Shown: piece after piece, positions 18,417-27,790 of the stretch | How positions within the stretch are numbered: position 1 is the stretch's first letter | How the letters are laid out: each line of letters begins with the position of its first letter | NCBI GenBank assembly: GCA_022451485.1 | Contig: JAKUQS010000015.1 | Coordinates: forward strand, 1 to 64,000 | From: Gammaproteobacteria bacterium | GTDB lineage: Bacteria; Pseudomonadota; Gammaproteobacteria; Arenicellales; UBA868 | Direction: 5' to 3' | DNA: 64,000 nucleotides | Translations under genes and position numbers: made by a program | The notes under the pieces: generated by a model | What the model saw: only the letters and a program-made list of their open reading frames with translations | The model's database searches: none | What the model was told of the DNA's origin: nothing

Positions 18417-19232
18417 ATGGAGCTAACCCCTATATTTGTCGAGACTGACTATGTCTTGGCGCGACTACATCAGAAAAACGCTCTGGTGGTGGATCTCAGT
18501 AACCAAGACCACTTCAACCGGGCTCATATTCCTGGTGCCATTCATATTGACTATGCGCTGCTGATCGATGGACGCAAACCAGCACCGGGTCAAGTTCCTG
18601 ATCGGACTCAACTAGAGCGACTGGCCAACGCGCTCGGGGTTCGACCAAACCTGCACATCATCTCGTGTGACGACGAAGGCGGAGGACGCGCTGCACGTCT
18701 GCTCTGGACTTTGCACCTGATCGGACATCGCCACGCATCAGTCATTGACGGCGGCATGACGGCATGGCATGGGCTTGGCTTACCAACCACTGCCGACCCA
18801 ACCACCCCTTCGATCACCGTAACCACAAGTACTCCAGGATATGACCCGGACGTGTTGGCAGACCGCACCTATGTCCTGACCCACCTTCATGATGGTGATG
18901 TTGTCCTGCTCGATGCACGCTCTCCGGCAGAGTTTGCCGGTGACGATGTCCGTGCCGAACGCGGCGGTCACATCCCGGGGGCATGCAACATTAATTGGTT
19001 AGATACCATCGACGCCACAAATCACCGTCGTCTCCAGTGTGTGCATCGACTGCGCGCTTTACTTGAAAACACGGGCATTTCCCCCGCCAAAGAAATCATC
19101 GTCTACTGCCAGACTCACCACCGATCAGCCCACACTTATGCCATGCTTAAACACTTGGGTTATCAGCGAGTTCGAGGATATGCCGGATCATGGGCAGAGT
19201 GGGGCAACGATCCGACAACACCCGTGGGTTAA
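18417..19232 (+). CDS. two-domain sulfurtransferase (thiosulfate/3-mercaptopyruvate type)
   Basis: This 271-aa protein has two rhodanese domains. The catalytic loop in the second is CQTHHRSA with Cys231, and GYAGSWAEWGN (254-264) is the family C-terminal signature. The first domain, normally inactive, here has Cys84 in SCDDEGGGRAA at the matching place. The enzyme moves sulfane sulfur from thiosulfate or 3-mercaptopyruvate to cyanide or thiols. The His-His pair in the active loop does not fit either textbook loop exactly, so the donor is uncertain. The open frame extends back into apt, but ATG 18417 gives the family start (MELTPIFVETDY). It may feed or drain the sulfur-oxidising metabolism. 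Confidence 0.88.
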   Translation: MELTPIFVETDYVLARLHQKNALVVDLSNQDHFNRAHIPGAIHIDYALLIDGRKPAPGQVPDRTQLERLANALGVRPNLHIISCDDEGGGRAARLLWTLHLIGHRHASVIDGGMTAWHGLGLPTTADPTTPSITVTTSTPGYDPDVLADRTYVLTHLHDGDVVLLDARSPAEFAGDDVRAERGGHIPGACNINWLDTIDATNHRRLQCVHRLRALLENTGISPAKEIIVYCQTHHRSAHTYAMLKHLGYQRVRGYAGSWAEWGNDPTTPVG

Positions 19233-19324
19233 TTCTTTAGAATATCCACCCATTAAATCATCCTGTCCCACATCTTGTAACATCTTGCTTTAAGAGTACG
19301 CTATGGCCATTCCAGGAACACAAC

Positions 19325-19732
19325 ATGAGCAACGAAGAAAAGAAAATTAATCGTACCGAAGCCGAGTGGCAAAACCTTTTAACTTCAGACCAGTTTCAGG
19401 TCTGCCGATTAAAGGCAACCGAACCCCCCTTCACCGGCGAGTACAATCAATCCAAAGAGCCCGGCATCTATTGCTGCGTTTGTTGCGGTTCGGCATTATT
19501 TGATGCTCAAACGAAATACGAATCTAACTCAGGTTGGCCAAGTTTTTACCAACCCATAGCCGACGAAGCCATCACTCAAGAAAGCGACTCCAGTCTCGGT
19601 ATGGTTCGAGTGGAAGTGATGTGCCGCCGCTGCGACGCGCATCTTGGACACGTGTTCGACGACGGTCCGCAACCTACCGGCCAACGTTACTGCATCAATT
19701 CCATCTCATTAACGCTCGACTCGAAAGACTAG
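19325..19732 (+). CDS. msrB: peptide-methionine (R)-S-oxide reductase
   Basis: This 135-aa protein repairs oxidised methionine in proteins by reducing methionine-R-sulfoxide. Zinc ligands are two CxxC pairs (C51/C54 and C100/C103), and the catalytic Cys is C123 in RYCINSISL. The SGWPSFYQP and HLGHVFDDGP motifs are diagnostic. It starts 92 bp after the sulfurtransferase gene. Its end is 11 bp from the end of the convergent lytic transglycosylase gene. Confidence 0.96.
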   Translation: MSNEEKKINRTEAEWQNLLTSDQFQVCRLKATEPPFTGEYNQSKEPGIYCCVCCGSALFDAQTKYESNSGWPSFYQPIADEAITQESDSSLGMVRVEVMCRRCDAHLGHVFDDGPQPTGQRYCINSISLTLDSKD

Positions 19733-19743
19733 GCGACACTCAA

Positions 19744-22347
19744 TCAACTGCCCCGTCGCTGGATTCGGGGCATTTTCAAAACCTGCGACACCACGGGAGC
19801 CGCGCTGCGCAACAACGGGTTATAGCGCATGATTAACCAGGTCGGTATTCCCTGCGTACGGGCCAACTTCCACAAGCTATCCCCTTTTTTCGTGACGTAG
19901 TTCAGCACCTCGATGATATCGTAGTGCTGTTTGAATTCGTCAACCAGCACACGATGATAATCACGACGTTGGCGGTCAAACGTACTACGCTGCCCGTCAC
20001 TGTCGACTGGCAATAACAAGACCTCTCCGAGACGCAGCTGATGTTTTTTCGAAAAATCATTCAGCCGACGGATCGATGCCGTTCCACCTGACTTGAGCCA
20101 ATCTGAGTAATGGCCCAATGTCTCCTCGGGTTCAACATTAATGCGGTAGATCACCACTCCATTGCGACTTGCCGTCTGGATCGTTAAATCAATTTCCTGA
20201 TCTAACGGTCCAACATCCGGTAGTGGCTGGCGCTGACCACTCGATACGCCAGTTGGCATTCCTGCAACCTCTTTATCCGATTCCAGAATCAGTGATTCTG
20301 CAAGGTCACTTGGCACACCCGGCACGCTCAACACCTGTCCTGGTTGAATAACAGCACGTTTATCCAAATCGTTAGATGCCAATAACTGCTTGCAGTCGGT
20401 CTCTAACCGGAGCGCAATTTCACAAGCAGAGTCCCCCTTACGCACTACATACTCTACCGTCGTACCGGCAGTGGGGATCTCAACCTTACGGACAACTGGG
20501 GCAGATCCAACGGCTTTTGGTTTCTTCTCGTTGGGGTCAAATTTCTGGATACTCGCGGAACGCGCAACCGAGCCGGGAATACGTTTAGGAATGTGCAGCG
20601 CCTGCCCTGGAAAAATCAGCGTGCTCATGTTCATCTCATTCGCCGCCAGAAGTGCTTCACACGAAATACCGAACCGCGCGGCAACCGCACAAACCGAGTC
20701 TCCATGACGGACGGTATAACTTGTCTTGGCTCCCTGATTGGTCAGCACACCAGGAATGATCAAAGCTTGACCGACTTGGAGCACCGAGTTCATCGCAAGA
20801 CCGTTTGTAGACAACAAATCGTTACACGCGACGGCGAACCGTTTCGCGACCCCGCAGCCGGTATCACCAGAGCGTACTACGTAACTTCCGGGGTTTGCCG
20901 GTACGGTGGCGCGGCGGGTGGAACGACCTCGCCCGGGGACGAGGATCTTCTGCCCTACCTTGATGAATCCTTTCTTCCCGATGCGATTAATCGCCAGCAA
21001 TTCTGTACAGCGTATGTCAAACGCACTGGCAATCGCACAAATAGTGTCACCTCGCTTAACACGATACTTAATCACCTCTTTGGACCCGCGCTCCGGTGCC
21101 ATGGCGTTGAGTCGCTTTACTTGTGAGGCCCATCCCCCCTGTCTGAGTGGCAACCTCAGGCGATAGTGCTTTGGAACGGGCCGCCAACCTTTCCACACAT
21201 GCCGGGTCAATGCCGGATTGAGCTTCTTTAACTGCTTCGAAGAAACACCAAATACCGCGCTTAATCGCTGTACGGACTGTGATTTCTTCAACTTCAGCGT
21301 GCGATATCGCAACGGCGCATTGGCCGGCACATTTCCAAAGTACCGCTTTGCATTCTGTGCCACATAACGCGCGGCTAGAAAACTTGCGTAGAAATTCTTT
21401 ACGGCAACTCGAAATTTTCTTGAACGATAGCGCTCCAACACCAGCATAAAATTCGGCCCAAGCTTTTTGACAGCCCGCTCCATACCGTTGACGCCATAGT
21501 TATAGGAGGTGATAACAAAAGGACTGAGTTCGCCAGCACGGATGCCGGCGCGTTTTTTCTTGGCCACCTTCCCAAGGCGCGCGCGACTGTCATTCAGATA
21601 ACGTGCCGCAGCCCAGGTTGCCGCTTCTGGATCCAGCCGCTCGTCGACCGTTGCATTAAGGCGTAATCCTAGGCCTCTGGCTGTGCTAGGCATAATTTGC
21701 CACAACCCTGCCGCGCCTAGATGTGAGTAAGCCGCTGGATTGTAGAGCGACTCAACAAAAGGCAGATACTGTATATCGCTCTGCAACCCGGACTGGCGTA
21801 ATACCCGCTGCACCATCGGTCGATAGGTGCCATAGCGCTTCAACGCTTTCCGGAATCGGTCGCGGTTACCCCCTTGACAACGAATGTTCGACGCCGCTCG
21901 ACGAATCTCCGCTGGATCGCGCCGTGGAAACATACTCAAAAAGTGCTGAGCTTCTGTGCCCCAGACCTTCTTGCCCTGGCTGACCTTGGAGGCCAACGAA
22001 CGAAGCTCTGCGGCAATCGCTACCTTGTGTCGCGTCACTAACTTTGAGCCCTTGCGACCCCGGCACGCCTGACCTCGGATCACATCGTAAACTCGATCCG
22101 GTTTGTTGGCATCGTGAAGCACAGCGTCCTTACTGCTCCAACGACTATACACATCGATCCAGAAATCAACCCTCGGGCGTATCGCCCGAGGACACGGAAA
22201 CGCAGCATTGCAAGCCATCTTGTGCCGATTAACCAGGTGGTGGCCATGGGCATCGATAAGGCCCATACCAGGAATAAGCGACCCGAGGGAGACCAACACA
22301 ACCAGTGGCCACCTTAATCGATGAAAAGAAAACAACAATAAGTGCAC
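19744..22347 (-). CDS. LysM-rich lytic transglycosylase (MltD-like)
   Basis: This 867-aa exported protein has a hydrophobic N-terminus (residues 12-30). The goose-lysozyme-type transglycosylase domain spans about 175-340, with catalytic Glu199 in LPFVESLYNPAA and GAAGLWQIMPSTA after it. It cleaves the peptidoglycan glycan strand. About seven LysM-like units follow, roughly at 349-400, 428-471, 488-533, 544-588, 632-677, 735-780 and 825-860. Four of them carry a Cys pair ten residues apart (C437/447, C498/508, C553/563, C642/652). MltD usually has two or three LysM units, so this is unusually long. The start is GTG with no clear ribosome site, so the exact N-terminus is unsure. Confidence 0.9.
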   Translation of the reverse strand: MHLLLFSFHRLRWPLVVLVSLGSLIPGMGLIDAHGHHLVNRHKMACNAAFPCPRAIRPRVDFWIDVYSRWSSKDAVLHDANKPDRVYDVIRGQACRGRKGSKLVTRHKVAIAAELRSLASKVSQGKKVWGTEAQHFLSMFPRRDPAEIRRAASNIRCQGGNRDRFRKALKRYGTYRPMVQRVLRQSGLQSDIQYLPFVESLYNPAAYSHLGAAGLWQIMPSTARGLGLRLNATVDERLDPEAATWAAARYLNDSRARLGKVAKKKRAGIRAGELSPFVITSYNYGVNGMERAVKKLGPNFMLVLERYRSRKFRVAVKNFYASFLAARYVAQNAKRYFGNVPANAPLRYRTLKLKKSQSVQRLSAVFGVSSKQLKKLNPALTRHVWKGWRPVPKHYRLRLPLRQGGWASQVKRLNAMAPERGSKEVIKYRVKRGDTICAIASAFDIRCTELLAINRIGKKGFIKVGQKILVPGRGRSTRRATVPANPGSYVVRSGDTGCGVAKRFAVACNDLLSTNGLAMNSVLQVGQALIIPGVLTNQGAKTSYTVRHGDSVCAVAARFGISCEALLAANEMNMSTLIFPGQALHIPKRIPGSVARSASIQKFDPNEKKPKAVGSAPVVRKVEIPTAGTTVEYVVRKGDSACEIALRLETDCKQLLASNDLDKRAVIQPGQVLSVPGVPSDLAESLILESDKEVAGMPTGVSSGQRQPLPDVGPLDQEIDLTIQTASRNGVVIYRINVEPEETLGHYSDWLKSGGTASIRRLNDFSKKHQLRLGEVLLLPVDSDGQRSTFDRQRRDYHRVLVDEFKQHYDIIEVLNYVTKKGDSLWKLARTQGIPTWLIMRYNPLLRSAAPVVSQVLKMPRIQRRGS

Positions 22348-22601
22348 GTAGTTAGCCAGGAGCGCGACCGTGTTCAGGCATCAGGCCGCAACATCGCTTC
22401 GCGACGATCGCCCGTACCGATTGCATTGGTAGGTGGATGCTACCAATGACTCGGCGAATGGAAAAGGCAAACCGGCAATCGGCGCATGGTTTGCTAAGAT
22501 TGAGGGGAATTGAATCCCCGGCTGGTCTATCCTGACGCAGGATCAGAACCCCGAGGTTCACTACCAAGGCCGCACCAGTGACGCGCGCAAGGAGAAGCAA
22601 C

Positions 22602-24125
22602 ATGGCCATCGTTACCCAAGACCACCTGATCCAAAGCATCGCTGACGCATTCCAGTACATCTCCTCTTATCACCCCCCTGACTTCATTCGGGCCATGTCG
22701 AGGGCCTATGAAAAGGAAGAATCTGGGGCCGCTCGCAATGCGATCGCACAAATCCTCATCAACTCCCGTATGGCAGCGGAAGGGCGCCGGCCCGTGTGTC
22801 AGGATACGGGAATTGCTGTTGTTTTTGTGAAAATGGGAATGTCAGTCAATCTCCAGGGCAGCCTGTCGTTGCAGGAAATGGTCGACGAGGGCGTGCGCCG
22901 CGCTTATACCGATCCCAGTAATCCGTTACGTGCATCCGTTGTGTCTCCTTCAATCGCTCAGCGGAACAATACCGGCGACAATACGCCAGCGGTTGTACAT
23001 GTTGAGTTGGTGCCGGGCAAGCGCATCGACGTTACCGTCGCTGCCAAGGGCGGTGGTTCCGAAAATAAGGCACGTTTTGCAAATCTTAACCCCAGCGACG
23101 ATCTCGTTGAATGGGTAAGCGAAACTGTACCCACAATGGGTGCCGGCTGGTGCCCACCGGGAATACTCGGCCTTGGTGTTGGCGGTACTCCAGAAAAAGC
23201 CATGCTGTTGGCAAAAGAATCATTGATGGCTCCAATCGATATGCCCGAGATCATTTCTCGTGGCCCAGCCAATGAAATTGAAGCGCTGCGAGTGAACATT
23301 TTCAACGCGGTCAACGCACTGGGTATTGGTGCCCAGGGACTCGGTGGCCTGACCACCGTGCTTGATGTCAAACTGAGCGGCTACCCAACCCACGCCGCCT
23401 CACTACCGGTTGGCCTGATTCCGAATTGTGCAGCAACCCGCCACACGCATTTTGTTCTGGATGGCACGGGCGCTGCTCATTTTGAGCCCCCGGCACTGTC
23501 TGACTGGCCCGATATCACCTGGGATCCTGCGAGAGAGGGGCGCCGAGTCTATCTCGATCAAACCACACCGAGCGACGTTCACGCCTGGCGTGCAGGTGAA
23601 ACGCTGTTGCTCAATGGAAAGATTCTCACAGGGCGTGATGCTGCGCATAAACGCATTGCCGATCTCGTTGCACGAGGCGAGGCACTACCTGAGGGTGTTG
23701 ATTTCACTAACCGGTTTATTTATTACGTGGGCCCAGTCGACCCCATCAAGGGTGAAATTGTGGGCCCGGCAGGCCCTACCACCGCTAACCGCATGGATAA
23801 ATTTTCAGACCTGATGCTAGGCCAGATGGGATTACTCGGAATGATCGGTAAGGCAGAACGCGGCCAAGCAACTGTGGATGTGATCAAACAGAATAAATCT
23901 GTTTACCTTATCGCCGTGGGTGGCGCCGCTTTTCTTGTGTCAAAAGCCATTCGGTCTGCTCGCACGGTGGCCTTTGAGGACCTTGGCATGGAAGCAATTT
24001 ATGAGTTTGAGGTCGAGGACATGCCGGTCACCGTGGCCGTAGATAGCGAAGGCGATTCGGTTCACCAGAGTGGTCCCACGCTCTGGCGTCAAAGGATTGC
24101 CGACATACCAGTTACAGTGAGCTGA
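22602..24125 (+). CDS. fumA: class I fumarate hydratase (iron-sulfur type)
   Basis: This 507-aa cytoplasmic enzyme converts fumarate and malate in the TCA cycle. It has the fused alpha-plus-beta architecture of FumA/FumB. Cluster-ligand cysteines are visible in RPVCQDTG, GAGWCPPG and LIPNCAATRH. The C-terminal half has VGPVDPIKGEIVGPAGPTTA and GMIGKAERG. ATG 22602 is chosen over the in-frame GTG 22578 because AAGGAG lies eight bases upstream. Class I enzymes are oxygen-sensitive. It is divergent from the lytic transglycosylase gene across about 250 bp in which I see no other gene. Confidence 0.95.
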   Translation: MAIVTQDHLIQSIADAFQYISSYHPPDFIRAMSRAYEKEESGAARNAIAQILINSRMAAEGRRPVCQDTGIAVVFVKMGMSVNLQGSLSLQEMVDEGVRRAYTDPSNPLRASVVSPSIAQRNNTGDNTPAVVHVELVPGKRIDVTVAAKGGGSENKARFANLNPSDDLVEWVSETVPTMGAGWCPPGILGLGVGGTPEKAMLLAKESLMAPIDMPEIISRGPANEIEALRVNIFNAVNALGIGAQGLGGLTTVLDVKLSGYPTHAASLPVGLIPNCAATRHTHFVLDGTGAAHFEPPALSDWPDITWDPAREGRRVYLDQTTPSDVHAWRAGETLLLNGKILTGRDAAHKRIADLVARGEALPEGVDFTNRFIYYVGPVDPIKGEIVGPAGPTTANRMDKFSDLMLGQMGLLGMIGKAERGQATVDVIKQNKSVYLIAVGGAAFLVSKAIRSARTVAFEDLGMEAIYEFEVEDMPVTVAVDSEGDSVHQSGPTLWRQRIADIPVTVS

Positions 24126-24184
24126 GGGATGCTGGATCAATCAAGCAAGCTGTATCGAGTAACCCTCAATGCGAGGATTACGTG

Positions 24185-24826
24185 ATGGATATCCCGGAGA
24201 CACTGCAACAAGATTTTTCAGGTGCGCCTTTGCGCCGTGACTCGCTTGAGGCCGATCCACTGAAGCAGTTTCAATCATGGTTCACATACGCTCTCGAATC
24301 CGACTATCCTGCACCGAATGCAGTCAGCCTGGCCACGTCATCGTCGAACGGCGAGCCGTCGGTGCGAACAGTCCTGATTAAACAGTTTGATACAGAAGGT
24401 TTCGTTTTCTACACGAATTACAACAGCACGAAAGCAAAACAGATAGAGCAGTCCACTTCCGTCTCAGTGTTATTTCCCTGGGTCCAGCTTGGGCGTCAGG
24501 TCATCATCACCGGGCCCGCAAAACAAATCTCTCGGGAAGCTTCGGCACGTTATTTTCACTCCCGCTCGCGCGGCTCTCAGCTCAGTGCCTGGACTTCGCA
24601 GCAAAGCCGTCCCGTCGACTCGCGCCCAGAACTGGAAGGCGCCCTGCGAGAAATTGAACGTCGATTTTCCAGTGATGTCGTGCCGTTACCGGATTTTTGG
24701 GGAGGATACCGAATCCATGCCCTGACCTATGAATTCTGGCAAAGCCGACCGGACCGCTTGCACGACCGCTTCCGCTACACGCGTGGCGTCGACAATGACT
24801 GGAGCATTACACGCCTCTCGCCCTAG
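24185..24826 (+). CDS. pdxH: pyridoxamine 5'-phosphate oxidase
   Basis: This 213-aa FMN enzyme makes pyridoxal 5'-phosphate from pyridoxine or pyridoxamine phosphate. The motifs SVRTVLIKQFDTEGFVFYTN, SRGSQLSAWTSQQS and the C-terminal RLHDRFRYTR are diagnostic. ATG 24185 is preferred to GTG 24182, with GAGGA seven bases upstream. It lies 59 bp after fumarase on the same strand, so read-through is possible. It ends 31 bp from the convergent MttB-family gene. Confidence 0.96.
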   Translation: MDIPETLQQDFSGAPLRRDSLEADPLKQFQSWFTYALESDYPAPNAVSLATSSSNGEPSVRTVLIKQFDTEGFVFYTNYNSTKAKQIEQSTSVSVLFPWVQLGRQVIITGPAKQISREASARYFHSRSRGSQLSAWTSQQSRPVDSRPELEGALREIERRFSSDVVPLPDFWGGYRIHALTYEFWQSRPDRLHDRFRYTRGVDNDWSITRLSP

Positions 24827-24857
24827 GCGAGCAACCACTTCGGCTGCCTCATTGAAA

Positions 24858-26402
24858 TCAGTGGGAATTCATCGGTAAACGAATCGGAAAGTCAGATTGA
24901 AGCGCTTCGTCGAGGGCGCGATCGATATGATCTGGCCAGTGCGAGCTCAACAACGTGTCTAGCCTCGCTCGTGCCAAATTCAATGCCTCTGGGCGGCCAT
25001 TCTCATTCCACTCTTTAGGACTGCTACGATCACCAACGTCGGGATAGACGTAGTCGCGTTGCATCAACTCCCGAGTCTGATCATGGCCAAGAAAGTGCCC
25101 CGGACCGTCAAGACAAACATCGCGCATCACCGACAACGACAGATTCTCTTCAGTCACATCCATACCGCGAACCGTGCGATTGATTGCCCCAAGCATGTCG
25201 TTGTCGAGGATATAACTTTCAAGGCAACAACCCAGCAGACTTGCCTGCATTCCCGCAGATTCGTAAACCAGGTTCGCGCCACTGTGTGCGGCCAAAGTAT
25301 TGGTATACGATTTCTCATAGCCAGACTGGATATCGGGCAACTTGGAGTCTGCCATGCCTGCGGCGATGCCCGTTGGCAAGTCATAGAAGCGTCCCATTTG
25401 CCCGCAAGCCGCCATCAACACCGCCTGCTCACCACTGCCGCCACTCATCGCGCCCGTGCGAAGATCAGAGACAAACGGCCACGGTCCGAAGATCGCCGGG
25501 TGCCCTGGCTTTAACAGATTGACGTAAGCAAGGCCTGCGAGGACCTCTGCAACTTCTTGCACCACGGCACCGGCAAGCGACGCAGGACTCGTAGCGCCAG
25601 CCTGCCCGGCAGCCAGCAGCAAAATGGGCATGCCCCGGCGCACACTCGCCTCGAGTACACGACATGCATCCACTGCGAAGGTGAGCGGCGGCACAACGAA
25701 ACAACATGAGCAACTGACAAATGGTCTTTCGCGCCAGGCTTTTTCACTGCCTGCGACACGCTCCAGCATGTCTACCGCTTGCTCAAGATGATCCGGTTCG
25801 ACGAAACTGGTACCAACATGCTTGGTAGTGCCCTTGATCGAGGCATAACAAGTATTGAAATCCATCTCCCGCGGATCTTCGATGTCCCTCGGCACCAAGG
25901 GTCGCTGGAAAAAATGGATGTGTTCCATTGCATCGACTATGCGGGCTGCATTGTAAAGGTCGGCTAGTGTCGAATCCCGATAGGTTCGTGTCTCCACGTC
26001 AACCATATGCACGGCAGCACCAGCCGTACCGAAGTAGAAACGTCCATCGGACAGTGGCAAGTCGTGGCGAGGATCCTGCCCGTGCAACACAATGTCTTTG
26101 GCTGCACCAGCAATTATGTCCTCGATCAACCCACGCGGAAATAATAGGCGTCCTTCACTCGATAATTTGCCACCGGCCCCGACCACCTTTTCGATACAAC
26201 TGGGAATAGCATTCGCCAAGCCAATTTCAGCCAATACATCGAGCACTGCATGATGAACCTGCTGAATCTCGATCTCTGTGAGCGGTTGGTAACGTCCACT
26301 GCGCTGCCCAGGCTTTGCCGGTCGCTCATCAACTGGAATCGGTGTCTTTCGCAGTACGTGACGAGCAGTCCGCCCACCCATTCGCCTAGACACCGTCGGC
26401 AT
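24858..26402 (-). CDS. trimethylamine methyltransferase (MttB) family protein, non-pyrrolysine
   Basis: This 514-aa TIM-barrel protein belongs to the MttB superfamily. Family members move a methyl group from a quaternary or tertiary amine to a corrinoid protein. The frame has no internal amber codon, so it is of the non-Pyl type represented by glycine-betaine and related methyltransferases. Conserved pieces include GTAGAAVHMVDV (about residues 125-136), HVGTSFVEPDHLEQ and the C-terminal KLPDIQSGYEKSYTNTLAAHSGANLVYESAG. GAGG precedes the ATG. No corrinoid protein or activating enzyme gene lies in the window. It lies 160 bp after the M24-family gene on the same strand. The substrate is unknown. 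Confidence 0.87.
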   Translation of the reverse strand: MPTVSRRMGGRTARHVLRKTPIPVDERPAKPGQRSGRYQPLTEIEIQQVHHAVLDVLAEIGLANAIPSCIEKVVGAGGKLSSEGRLLFPRGLIEDIIAGAAKDIVLHGQDPRHDLPLSDGRFYFGTAGAAVHMVDVETRTYRDSTLADLYNAARIVDAMEHIHFFQRPLVPRDIEDPREMDFNTCYASIKGTTKHVGTSFVEPDHLEQAVDMLERVAGSEKAWRERPFVSCSCCFVVPPLTFAVDACRVLEASVRRGMPILLLAAGQAGATSPASLAGAVVQEVAEVLAGLAYVNLLKPGHPAIFGPWPFVSDLRTGAMSGGSGEQAVLMAACGQMGRFYDLPTGIAAGMADSKLPDIQSGYEKSYTNTLAAHSGANLVYESAGMQASLLGCCLESYILDNDMLGAINRTVRGMDVTEENLSLSVMRDVCLDGPGHFLGHDQTRELMQRDYVYPDVGDRSSPKEWNENGRPEALNLARARLDTLLSSHWPDHIDRALDEALQSDFPIRLPMNSH

Positions 26403-26562
26403 AATAATAACCTCGGCTCAGTTGATAATACCGACTTCACGCCAGCCTCTAAACGACTTAGCCTGATAGCCAGACAGCGACATTGTAGATCGCGTGGCCC
26501 ACGGTGGGAATAGTGTCTTGCTGCCAACGTATCGACCACCTGGCCAAAATCGGTCAGCCGAT

Positions 26563-27717
26563 TCAGTCTCGCACAATCAGATCGAGACTGTGCCGACTCA
26601 ACGATACAGCACCGCCGTCAACAACACTGACCGTCTGTCCCAGAGTCATGGCCGTCGCGTCTTCGCTGTTCATCAAAATCATGTGCAGAAATAGAACCAT
26701 GCCCGGTTGAATCTCTTCTGAATTGCCGTGGTAAAACATCGGGTAGTCCATCCATGTTGGCGTAAATGTCGCACCAAGACTATAGCCACAAGCATTCATA
26801 CGATGATCTCGAAACCCGGCTTTATCGAGAATGCGGGCGTGGGTATCAAAAACCGTCCCCAAGTTCTGGCCCGGCCGCACCACATCAACACATGCGGTCA
26901 TGGCGTCGGCACAAGCCTCATGCATGGCGATCTGCAGCGGTGAGGGGTCACCAATAACTATCGTGCGCATCAAACAGGCGTGATAATGCCGATACACACC
27001 AGCAAATTCCAGGGTCAATTGATCACGCGAATCGAGCACTCTGCGACCGCTGTGATAACGACAGAGTAAAGCATCCCGACCAGAACCAATAATGAACTCA
27101 TTACCTGGGTAATCACCCCCACCAGCAAAGACCACCCCGTGCATTCGAGATAAAATCACGCCCTCATCTACGCCGCTACGCGTTACATCGATAGCAGCGT
27201 CTAAGGCATCATCCGCCAGCTCAGCGGCTCGCCCAACGTAACTGAGTTCCGCTTCATCCTTGACCATGCGCAGTCGACCAACCATTTCAGAGTGATCGGA
27301 TAATTGGCAAAAGCCCGTCATGACCTCCCGCACACTATCCCAACTGCGTCCAGTCAAGCCATACGATTCGAGTTCAATACCCAGTCGCTGACCTTGACAA
27401 CCGTAATCGCTTAGCACGTCACGCAATAGGCCTGCCGGCGAAACACCTTTATCATCCTTCCAGACTCTGATATCCGACAACGTGGAAGTATGCTGTGCCT
27501 GGCGTAGATCTGGCGCCCTGGTCAGCAAAACCTGGCGACCATCAGCTGCTACAAATAAACACTGGAAAAAACAAAACCCGAAGGTGTCATAACCAGTAAG
27601 ATAGAACATGCTCTCCTGCTTAAAAAGAAGAATACCGTCAAGATGCTCACGTTTCAGCGCCACCTGTAAGTGCTGACAACGCTGCTTGAAAACGCTTTGA
27701 TCAAAGTGAAGAGCCAT
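26563..27717 (-). CDS. creatinase-like M24-family hydrolase lacking metal ligands
   Basis: This 384-aa protein has the creatinase N-terminal domain followed by the pita-bread M24 fold. The five metal ligands of true aminopeptidases appear replaced: Glu237 for the first Asp, Cys248 for the second (YHACLMRT), no His in CGYSLGATF, His345 for a Glu, and Asp367 for the last Glu. His222 in RYHSGRR matches the catalytic His of creatinase. This pattern is shared with creatinase and ectoine hydrolase (DoeA), which cut C-N bonds without metal. A small-molecule amide or amidine substrate is therefore likelier than a peptide. The frame extends upstream, but ATG 27717 gives the natural start. Confidence 0.83.
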   Translation of the reverse strand: MALHFDQSVFKQRCQHLQVALKREHLDGILLFKQESMFYLTGYDTFGFCFFQCLFVAADGRQVLLTRAPDLRQAQHTSTLSDIRVWKDDKGVSPAGLLRDVLSDYGCQGQRLGIELESYGLTGRSWDSVREVMTGFCQLSDHSEMVGRLRMVKDEAELSYVGRAAELADDALDAAIDVTRSGVDEGVILSRMHGVVFAGGGDYPGNEFIIGSGRDALLCRYHSGRRVLDSRDQLTLEFAGVYRHYHACLMRTIVIGDPSPLQIAMHEACADAMTACVDVVRPGQNLGTVFDTHARILDKAGFRDHRMNACGYSLGATFTPTWMDYPMFYHGNSEEIQPGMVLFLHMILMNSEDATAMTLGQTVSVVDGGAVSLSRHSLDLIVRD

Positions 27718-27790
27718 TAAAATGATTCTCGTGTATTGAACATTCTGTATCCACAAACTTAACACGCGCAACCGAGACTGGAGAAACCCC

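Noticed and set aside
24858-26402. Pyrrolysine-containing MttB
   Set aside because: The frame has no in-frame amber codon and no pyl genes are in the window, so it is the non-pyrrolysine type.
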